NCBI GenBank assembly: GCA_029547025.1
Contig: JAKPQA010000074.1
Coordinates: 1-64,000 of the forward strand
Origin: Armatimonadota bacterium
GTDB taxonomy: Bacteria > Armatimonadota > Zipacnadia > UBA1398 > JAKPQA01
DNA length: 64,000 nucleotides
Direction: 5' to 3'
This document shows positions 56,984-64,000 of the stretch, piece by piece (the first letter of the stretch is position 1; every line of letters begins with the position of its first letter). The translations under genes and the position numbers were made by a program. The notes under the pieces are model-generated. The model did no database searches. It saw only the letters and a list, made by a program, of their open reading frames with translations, and was not told where the DNA came from.

Positions 56984-59900
56984 ATGGAGGTCGCTCTCGC
57001 TGGTCTGCTCGCCGCCGCTCTGGCGTGGGGCGTCGCGCCGCCCAGTGAAGTGGCCTGCGGGTCGATGGCGCTGGACTTCGACGCCGTCACGGGTCAGTGG
57101 TGCGGCTGGTCGGAGAACGGCCGGGAGCTCCTGTCTCCCTCAACTCGACCTGATGTTACCGTGGCCGGCCCGGAACTCGAATGGCCGGCACCCGGCTTGT
57201 GGCAGGCCGATGAGCCCGTCGCCATCGTGGAGCAGGGCGTATACCGCGTCTCCGTCCGCCGGCACGCCGGAGACTGGACGCTGACCACCCAGTTCGAGGC
57301 ATACCCGGACGAGAGGCGCCTGGTCCGAAGCGTCACACTCCGCTGGAATGGGGCGGCCACGCTTCGCACCCACCAGGTAACCTTGCGCGTGCCTGGCCTC
57401 AGCCTGGGTGACTCGCAATCCGCCGTCGGCTGCCTACCCGGCGCCTACCCACCCCACGAGTTCCCTCTGGCAATCGACGGGCCGTCGCGGGCCGAACTCG
57501 AACCGGGGTGGACGTGGTCTGAGACCGGCTGCGCCTACGTGCGCTCGGACGCCGCCGGCCTTTCGGTGCTCGGCGCTTACCGGCTCGAGGACGACCGCGC
57601 GCGCGTGAGCCTCGAGACGGGCCAGGGCGGGCCGGCGCTCGTGCACCATTTCGAGGTGGTGGCCCGGCTCGCGCCGGGCAGCGAGATCACGGTCGGCTCC
57701 CAGTGTCTGCAGCTGGCGGAGCCAGACCTGCCAGCGATCCGCGAGGCGGGGGCAAGCCTGTCGGAACGGGTCAACTTCGGACCGCCGCCTGACCGGCCCC
57801 AATGGCTCGACGGAGCCGTGCTCTACGAGGTCCACCCCTGGGGCCGACTCGAGGCCTGGGGCGCCGGCGACCGCGGCGACCGGTTCCCGAGTCTCGAAAC
57901 CCAGTTGCCTTACCTGAAGAGCCTGGGCGTCAGCGCCCTCTGGCTCCTGCCCGTGACCGAGAAGCCCCCGTGGGTCTACTACCTGCCGAAGCTGCGGGAG
58001 ATCGACCCCGACGTGGGCACGCTCGCCGAGCTCGCCTCCATGATCCGCGCCGGCCACGGCCTCGGCATACGCACGCTCATGGACATCGTCACCTACGGCG
58101 TCGCGCCCGATAGCCCCGACGTGGCCCATCTGCCCGACACCGTGTGGTGTCTCGATGAGAATGGCGAGCGCCAGAAGGCCTGGGGTGGTACCGTCATGGC
58201 CGCGGACTGCTCCAACTCGGACTGGAATGCCCACATCGTCGACCTGGGCTCCTACTGGGTGCGCGAGACGGGCTGCGATGGCTACCGGCTCGACTGTGGT
58301 GGCGCCGGCCAGGTGCCCAACTACAGCCCGAAAGCCCACCCCAAAGCCAACCGGGCCATGCTCGCCGGCGGGGTCCGGCAGAACGCCCTACTGCGGGCCG
58401 CGATCCGCGCCATCAACCCCGATGCGGTCCTCTTGCCCGAGGCGGGCGCTACCGGGAACTTCCGCTCGGCCGACATGCTGTTCGACTACCCCTTCTATAT
58501 GGCGTGTCGCGAGCTGACACGGGAGCCCGACACCGGCCTCGCCGTCACCCGGCTTCGCGACTGGCTCGCCGCGCAGCAGATCACCCACTCGCTGCGCCAG
58601 CAACTCTCGATGGTGCGTTTTCTGGAGCTGCACGACACCGTCTCGGCGCAGGAGTTCTTTGGTCTCGGCCCATCGCAGGCCCTGACCGCGCTGAGCACCT
58701 TCATCCCCGGGGTGCTCCTCCTCCAGCAGGAGCAGGAGATCGGCATGGCCGAGGAGCTTCGCCAGTGGCTGCAGCTCCGGCACGAACTCCCCGAGCTCGG
58801 CAGGGGCGAGGCCGACTACCGGGGCGTCACCGTCGACGACCCGCGCGTGCTCGCCTTCACGCGGCGGTCGGTCGACGGGGCCTCCATCGTCCTGGTCAAC
58901 TTCGCCCCGGTGGCGCTGTCGTGCCACGTCCGCTGGCAGGAGGACCTCACCGAGGTGTTCCCCGAGGCCACCGATGCACTCACCGGCGCGGCCGTCGCGG
59001 ATGGGCAACCGATCACCGTGCCCGCGTACCGCCCGATCGTCATCGCGCTCCGGCGGGACGGAGCCGGGCCGCGACCTCGCATCCCCTCGCGCGAAGCGAC
59101 GCCCGGCCCCCTCTGGGCCGCCGCGCCCGAAGTCGCTCCCCTCGGCGATGGCCTCGAGCGTCATACCGTCCGCGTGACCGGCGCCACCGAATGGTTCGTC
59201 CTCACCACCGAGGGGTTCGCCATGGACGAGTTCGTCGATCGCCATCGGGGCACGAAGCCGGGCGAGACGCACGTCGATGCCGTGCCGCCTTTGGCCCGCG
59301 TGTGGCGGCCACTCGAGAACCGCCTCTGGGACGGCCCCGGCCCCACCGGGTTTGGCCTGGCCGGAGCCGCCGGAGACGCCGTGTGGCTCCCCATCACCGA
59401 TCGCGAGGCACTCCGCGGCGCCCGGATCGAGGCTGACTCGCCGGCCGGCGGCGACGTCCGCCTGGTGATCGACGCCCCCGCAGGGGCCCAACCCTTCGAG
59501 ATCGCCGAGACGACCCGCGACGAGCTGCTGAGCATGGCGCGAGTCGCACGACCCCCCGCATCGGCCGCGCGCGTCGAGGTCGACCCGCTCTTCGTCCGCG
59601 TCTCGAACGGCCACTACACCGCCAGCATGGCGCGCCGGCACGGCGGCGTCCTCGCGGGGCTCTGCGCACCCGGCGGCAAGCCCCTTCTGGCCGGCATGGC
59701 CGACGTCTACACGGACTGGGGGCTATTCGAGAGAGGCATCCGCATCGCCAGCGAGTGGGAGACGAGCCCGCGTATGTCCATCCGCGAGGCGCACGGCGCG
59801 GCCGAGGTGACCTTCGAGGGCGCCCTCCGCCGGCCCTCTTGGAACGGCGTGGCGGCGGGACCCGTGGCCGATCCCGTCGTGCGCTACACGCTGACCTACC

Positions 59901-60304
59901 GCGCAGATGACTCGGACACCCTCCATGTCTCGCTGACCGTCCGCCCCACCACAGACCGGCCGGATACGAACGCCTTCTTCGCGCTGCGGATTCCCTTCGC
60001 AGCCACGGCTTGGTCGGTGACCGGGGCGACGCAGGAGCTCTCCGGTGACGTCGGCACGCACCCCGGCCAGCGCATCTACCAGGCCCGCGAGGTCACCACC
60101 GGCCGCGATGGTGTTCGCATCCGCCTGAGCGGCGACGCCGGCACGGTCACGCTCTCCGAGGACGGAATCGCCCAGAACCCCTTCCTACTCGACGGCGGCC
60201 CGAGCACCATCCACCTCTTCTTCGCCCTGCTCGACGGCCAGGCCGTCACCTTGCCCGCCAATACGGACCGGACGGCAACGGCTCGCATCGAAGTGGGCCA
60301 GTAG
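56984..60304 (+). CDS. Secreted GH13-like (alpha-amylase superfamily) protein with large non-catalytic extensions
   Basis: SD GGAGG then ATG 56984; GDRFPSLETQLPYLKSLGVSALWLLPVTE; GYRLDCGG (nucleophile D), LLPEAG (acid/base E), FLELHDT (transition-state D). Confidence 0.8.
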   Translation: MEVALAGLLAAALAWGVAPPSEVACGSMALDFDAVTGQWCGWSENGRELLSPSTRPDVTVAGPELEWPAPGLWQADEPVAIVEQGVYRVSVRRHAGDWTLTTQFEAYPDERRLVRSVTLRWNGAATLRTHQVTLRVPGLSLGDSQSAVGCLPGAYPPHEFPLAIDGPSRAELEPGWTWSETGCAYVRSDAAGLSVLGAYRLEDDRARVSLETGQGGPALVHHFEVVARLAPGSEITVGSQCLQLAEPDLPAIREAGASLSERVNFGPPPDRPQWLDGAVLYEVHPWGRLEAWGAGDRGDRFPSLETQLPYLKSLGVSALWLLPVTEKPPWVYYLPKLREIDPDVGTLAELASMIRAGHGLGIRTLMDIVTYGVAPDSPDVAHLPDTVWCLDENGERQKAWGGTVMAADCSNSDWNAHIVDLGSYWVRETGCDGYRLDCGGAGQVPNYSPKAHPKANRAMLAGGVRQNALLRAAIRAINPDAVLLPEAGATGNFRSADMLFDYPFYMACRELTREPDTGLAVTRLRDWLAAQQITHSLRQQLSMVRFLELHDTVSAQEFFGLGPSQALTALSTFIPGVLLLQQEQEIGMAEELRQWLQLRHELPELGRGEADYRGVTVDDPRVLAFTRRSVDGASIVLVNFAPVALSCHVRWQEDLTEVFPEATDALTGAAVADGQPITVPAYRPIVIALRRDGAGPRPRIPSREATPGPLWAAAPEVAPLGDGLERHTVRVTGATEWFVLTTEGFAMDEFVDRHRGTKPGETHVDAVPPLARVWRPLENRLWDGPGPTGFGLAGAAGDAVWLPITDREALRGARIEADSPAGGDVRLVIDAPAGAQPFEIAETTRDELLSMARVARPPASAARVEVDPLFVRVSNGHYTASMARRHGGVLAGLCAPGGKPLLAGMADVYTDWGLFERGIRIASEWETSPRMSIREAHGAAEVTFEGALRRPSWNGVAAGPVADPVVRYTLTYRADDSDTLHVSLTVRPTTDRPDTNAFFALRIPFAATAWSVTGATQELSGDVGTHPGQRIYQAREVTTGRDGVRIRLSGDAGTVTLSEDGIAQNPFLLDGGPSTIHLFFALLDGQAVTLPANTDRTATARIEVGQ

Positions 60305-60353
60305 GGCGTGGACGCAAGCAACACAGATCCGCAAGAGAGGAGGGGACAGGGCG

Positions 60354-60464
60354 CCATTGGCGGTAACTTGGGCCCAGGTGGTGCGCCGAAGGCCCGTACG
60401 CCGCACCGCCCCTCCACGACCGCGTCCACGGGCCGATGGAGCCCGATGTGACCGTCATGCCTCC
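60354..60464. repeat. Second copy (shorter, one arm degenerate) of the CATTGGCGGTAAC intergenic element
   Basis: CATTGGCGGTAACTTGGGCCCAGGTGG at 60354; GAGCCCGATGTGACCGTCATGCCTCC ending at 60464 matches GGGCCCTATGTTACCGCCAATGCCTCC at the end of the first copy. Confidence 0.7.
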
Positions 60465-60554
60465 CGGCCCCCCGGGCACTGACGGCTAGCGGCGCGCAGG
60501 GGGGATCGCGAAGCGCGTCTGGCTGATCGGGCGCGCGGCAATGGAGTCCACGGA

Positions 60555-62726
60555 ATGGATGACCGCCTTGTGACGCTGTGTGGCCTGCCCATGGCGATGC
60601 TCGCGGCCGGCGCGGCCGGTCTGGGGACGCCCTGGTATCAGCAGGCGCTCGTCGGGATGGAGGTCGGCCCCACCGGCGCCCAGTTCGGCGCCGAGGGCGG
60701 CGACCCGCTCTATGCGGCGCGGTTCAACGGCAGCGAGATCGTCCGGCGATGCCGCGAGGCGGGAAGCGAGTACGTGGTAGTCTGGGCCCGCGATGGAGTC
60801 TATGCATACTACGACTCGGCCGTCCAGCCCAAAGCGCCTGGCCTCAGAGAGCGCGACGTTCTGCGTGAGGCGGTGCGGGAAGGGCGCCGCCTCGGTATGC
60901 CCATCATCGCTTACTGCGTGCTCCAGTACCCCACGACGGCTCTTGCGGAGCACCCGGAGTGGGCCATGCGCGACGCCGATGGCAAACCCATCCCAGACCG
61001 GGTGTGCTTCAACAGCCCCTACCGGGAGCACGTCAAAGACCTGCTCAAAGAGATGCTCGCCTATGGGATCGACGGGTTCCACCTCGACATGGTCGACCAG
61101 GGCTTCGGCCCGCCCCACGGATGCTGGTGCGACCACTGCGCCCGGCTCTACGAGGCCCGCTATGGTGCGGCCATGCCCACCGGCGTCACGTGGGACGAGA
61201 GCTGGAACCGGATGCTCGAACTCCGGTATGAGACGAGCGCCGGCTTCGAGCGCGAGCTCACGCAGTTCATCCGCTCCGAGGCCCCGGGCGTCACCGTCGA
61301 CTACAACTACCACGGCAACCCTCCCTTCTCATGGGAGGTGGGCCAGAGACCGGTCCAGCACGCCGTGAACGGCGACTTCGTGACGGGCGAGACGGGCATC
61401 TGGGGCTTCAGCGCCCTCACCACGGGCCTCAATGTCGAGATCTACCGGGCGGCCACCCCCGGCAGACCCGTACAGGTGGCGATGCAGCGCGGCGTGAGGA
61501 TGTACCACGACCAGACGACCCGACCGCTTGCCGACATGCAGTGGGAGTTGTACACGCTCCTGGCCCACGGCGCCTTCGTGACCATGGTCGACAAGACGGC
61601 GTACGATGGATGGCTCGACCCGGTCGCGTACGAGCGGATCGGCGAGCTGTTCGCTGAGGCGCGCCGCCGCCGCGACGAGTTTGGTCATGCGCCCGTCGCT
61701 GACGTAGCACTCTGGTTCAGCGACAGGAGCCGCGACTGGTACGGGCGCCAGGATCCGAGCCGGTACTTCGCCGGCTTCCTCGGCGCGCACAAGGCCATGA
61801 CCTACGAGCACCTGCCATGGTCCGTCGTCCTCGAGGAGAACGCGTCCCTCGCGACCCTGAAGCAGACCCCGGTGGTGCTGCTACCCAACGCGGCCATCGT
61901 CGGCGAGGCCACCGTCCGCCTTCTCAGCGACTACGTGACTGGCGGCGGCAACCTCATCGTCACGGGCATCTCCGGCTGCTTCGACCACATGGGACAACCG
62001 CGCCCCCACTCGGCCCTCGAGAACCTCATCGGCGGGCGCTTGGTGCGGCCCCTCGAGTCCCGAGACAACCACGTCCGGTTTGCCCGGGGACAGGGTCCGG
62101 AGGCACTCACGGCGGGCCTGCGCCCTGATTGGCCATTCCTCGTCGAAGGCCCCGCAGTGGTGTACGAGGCGACCGAGGCGACCGCCATCGGCGAGTTGCT
62201 CGCACCGCACCGCACCGTCCGCCAGATCCAGGGTGTGGAGGACACGGCTTGGCCCATGAGCGCCGGCGAAACAGTGGGACCGGCAGCGCTCCTGAACCAG
62301 CTGGGCAGCGGCCAGGTCCTCACCCTGGCATGCTCGCCCGACGCAGCCACATCCGGCGAGCACCCGATCGTCGAGGCACGACGGCTCCTCGCGAACGCGG
62401 TTCGCCTTCTCGCTCCGGAACCGAGAGTCAGGGTGGACGCTCCGGTGACGGTCGAGGTGGTCGTTCGCGACGACCCGGAGCGACGGATTCTGCGGGTGCA
62501 CCTGATCGGGTACTCCGCACCCCCGCAGACACTCCCCGCCCGCAACCGCCCGTACGTACTGCCAGGCCTGATGGAGGAGCCGCCAATCTACGAGGCAACC
62601 GTAACTCTGCGCGATAGGCCCCGAAGCCTGCGGGTGGTGGGGCGGGCTGACCCACCCAGGCGCGACGGGCGCCGTATCGCCCTGACGGTCAGAGACACCC
62701 ACGCCGTCCTCGTGGTCGGCTACTGA
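60555..62726 (+). CDS. GHL6-like hypothetical glycosyl hydrolase with GATase-like/trimerisation-type domain
   Basis: ARFNGSEIVRRCREAGSEYVVVWARDGVYAYYDS; GIDGFHLDMVDQGFGPPHGCWCDHCARLYEARYG; PVVLLPNAAIVGEATVRLLSDYVTGGGNLIVTG. Confidence 0.78.
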   Translation: MDDRLVTLCGLPMAMLAAGAAGLGTPWYQQALVGMEVGPTGAQFGAEGGDPLYAARFNGSEIVRRCREAGSEYVVVWARDGVYAYYDSAVQPKAPGLRERDVLREAVREGRRLGMPIIAYCVLQYPTTALAEHPEWAMRDADGKPIPDRVCFNSPYREHVKDLLKEMLAYGIDGFHLDMVDQGFGPPHGCWCDHCARLYEARYGAAMPTGVTWDESWNRMLELRYETSAGFERELTQFIRSEAPGVTVDYNYHGNPPFSWEVGQRPVQHAVNGDFVTGETGIWGFSALTTGLNVEIYRAATPGRPVQVAMQRGVRMYHDQTTRPLADMQWELYTLLAHGAFVTMVDKTAYDGWLDPVAYERIGELFAEARRRRDEFGHAPVADVALWFSDRSRDWYGRQDPSRYFAGFLGAHKAMTYEHLPWSVVLEENASLATLKQTPVVLLPNAAIVGEATVRLLSDYVTGGGNLIVTGISGCFDHMGQPRPHSALENLIGGRLVRPLESRDNHVRFARGQGPEALTAGLRPDWPFLVEGPAVVYEATEATAIGELLAPHRTVRQIQGVEDTAWPMSAGETVGPAALLNQLGSGQVLTLACSPDAATSGEHPIVEARRLLANAVRLLAPEPRVRVDAPVTVEVVVRDDPERRILRVHLIGYSAPPQTLPARNRPYVLPGLMEEPPIYEATVTLRDRPRSLRVVGRADPPRRDGRRIALTVRDTHAVLVVGY

Positions 62727-62733
62727 GCGCGCG

Positions 62734-62910
62734 ACCATGGCCTGGGGGCCATCCCCATCCCGCCGACCCTGAGCCGCCGCGTTCACGCGGCGTGACGAAG
62801 GGCGGCGGGACCGCTGCCCAGCGGTCGGTGTGCGGGAAGGCCGAGGAGCGCCTCGGCAACCAGGGCCATGGGCCGACATGACCCCAACGCCCGGCCAGTG
62901 CCCCTGGCCG
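62734..62910. other. Multi-hairpin structured intergenic element between convergent genes (possible bidirectional terminator or structured RNA)
   Basis: Outer CCATGGCC (62735-62742)/GGCCATGG (62864-62871); inner CGCCGCG-ttca-CGCGGCG (62775-62792), GACCGCTG-cc-CAGCGGTC (62809-62826), GCCGAGG-agcg-CCTCGGC (62840-62857); adjacent CGGCCAG-tgccc-CTGGCCG (62892-62910). Confidence 0.7.
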
Positions 62911-62918
62911 CTCTCCCC

Positions 62919-64000
62919 TCAGTACGCGTACCCCTGCGACCTCAGGTAGTTGCCCACATCTGCGCGATGCGTGACCGCCCGTGGCGCTCCGCCGCCGGCG
63001 ACGGGCTGCAGCCAGATCTCCCGCACCAGCCCCGGCGCGTCGGTCGTCGACGATAGCACGCCAGACCCATCCCACGTGAACGCTGGGCCAAACTGGTCCA
63101 CGTCAGGCACCCCGGGAAGCTCGCGGGCCGCACCCCCGGTCGCGCTGACGAGCCCGACGCGATACAGGCCACCGCCCGTACGGATCGTGCACGCAATCCA
63201 CGTGCCATCTGGCGACCACACCGGATGCAGGTACCAGGAGTCGCCTTCCGGGCTCAAGCGCTTGGCCCCCTGGCCGTCTGCCGCCATGGTCCAGAGGTCG
63301 TAGGCCACCCCCTCGGGCGTTTCCCTCTCACGGACGAACGCGATCGACTGTCCGTCCGGCGACCAGCACGCGTCCTCCTCGCCGGCCGGGTCCGCGGTGA
63401 GCCTCTTCACGTTCGTCCCGTCAGCGCTCATCGTGTAGATGTCGCCAGGCCCTCGGGTGGTGTCTTCGGCCACCGGGCGCGCGTCGAACAGGATCGTCCG
63501 GCCGTCGGGCGAGAACGTCGGACGGTAATACGCCATCCGCGGGCTCTGCGCGATGATGCGCCGGTTCCCACCGTCGACGTCCATCAGTGCGATGGCCGAA
63601 GGGTTGTCCGCGGCCCCGCCCGTTTCGAACACGATGGCCTCCCCGTCTGGCCTCCAACAGGGATGAAGACCCTCGTCGAGACGTGCATCATAGCCTTCAG
63701 GAGCGTCCGCCACATTCGGCGTCAGGTTCCTCGGGTTCGAGCCATCGGCGTCCATCAGCATCACGTCGTACTCGCTGTCACCGCCGTCTTGCACCGAGTA
63801 AACGATCCGTCCGTCGGCGTGGCACGCCCCGTATGCATAGGGGACCACATGCACGTCGACCGTGTCCGTCTGCCCGCCCGCAGCCGCCGACAGGGTCCCG
63901 TGGGCGCGCCGGGGCCCCGCCGTGAAGGTCCCGTCGGCATCGATGGAGCCGATCGGGCCCGCGACCGTCCAGGCGGGCCTCAAGTTCGGGTCGGCCGCGC
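62919..64000 (-). CDS. TolB-like (PD40/WD40-type) beta-propeller protein, 5' end outside the window
   Basis: Repeats YRPTFSPDGRTILFDA, EDACWSPDGQSIAFV, LHPVWSPDGTWIACT, each with DIYTMSADGTNVKRLT-like segments; upstream Ig-like GSIDADGTFTAGPRRAHGTLSAAAGGQT runs to the window edge. Confidence 0.85.
   Translation of the reverse strand, partial: AADPNLRPAWTVAGPIGSIDADGTFTAGPRRAHGTLSAAAGGQTDTVDVHVVPYAYGACHADGRIVYSVQDGGDSEYDVMLMDADGSNPRNLTPNVADAPEGYDARLDEGLHPCWRPDGEAIVFETGGAADNPSAIALMDVDGGNRRIIAQSPRMAYYRPTFSPDGRTILFDARPVAEDTTRGPGDIYTMSADGTNVKRLTADPAGEEDACWSPDGQSIAFVRERETPEGVAYDLWTMAADGQGAKRLSPEGDSWYLHPVWSPDGTWIACTIRTGGGLYRVGLVSATGGAARELPGVPDVDQFGPAFTWDGSGVLSSTTDAPGLVREIWLQPVAGGGAPRAVTHRADVGNYLRSQGYAY

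Noticed and set aside
58388-59641. 417-aa minus-strand ORF
   Set aside because: Antisense to the GH13-like gene.
1-64000. CRISPR arrays, IS transposases, rRNA and tRNA genes
   Set aside because: No direct-repeat/spacer periodicity, no DDE/HUH-type protein, and no recognisable rRNA or tRNA sequence found by reading; tRNAscan and CRISPRCasFinder would be needed to exclude them formally.

Overview
High-GC bacterial chromosomal window, probably from a Planctomycetes/PVC-like or similar environmental lineage. The taxon is inferred from DUF1501/DUF1549-DUF1553/PPC genes plus abundant secreted glycosidases. I call about 40 protein-coding loci, packed in co-directional blocks. Main blocks: (1) a four-gene NitT/TauT-like ABC transporter operon whose substrate-binding protein is fused to an OmpA domain and carries an in-frame TAG near its N-terminus; (2) MtaA/UroD-like, VWA-PrcB_C and Gfo/Idh/MocA genes; (3) a carbohydrate block with GH2, tandem GH29 with LamG, a glycyl radical enzyme, a secreted propeller-like protein, GH51, GH36-like genes and DUF1080; (4) a cluster of lipoproteins and secreted proteins; (5) an AGE-type epimerase, a decayed propeller gene and aqpZ; (6) a tightly overlapped signalling operon: PAS histidine kinase, REC-HDOD, REC-HD-GYP, REC-degenerate HD, small ORF; (7) a PPC / DUF1501 / DUF1549-DUF1553 trio; (8) a second UroD-like gene, an amidohydrolase, a GH13-like gene, a GHL6-like gene and a TolB-like propeller. 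Non-coding highlights are an intergenic repeat family with matching inverted arms at two loci (~52948-53200 and ~60354-60464) and a multi-hairpin element between convergent genes (~62734-62910). I recognised no rRNA, tRNA, CRISPR array or IS transposase. Family calls come from reading motifs by eye, and start sites are inferred from SD-like sequences and signal peptides.
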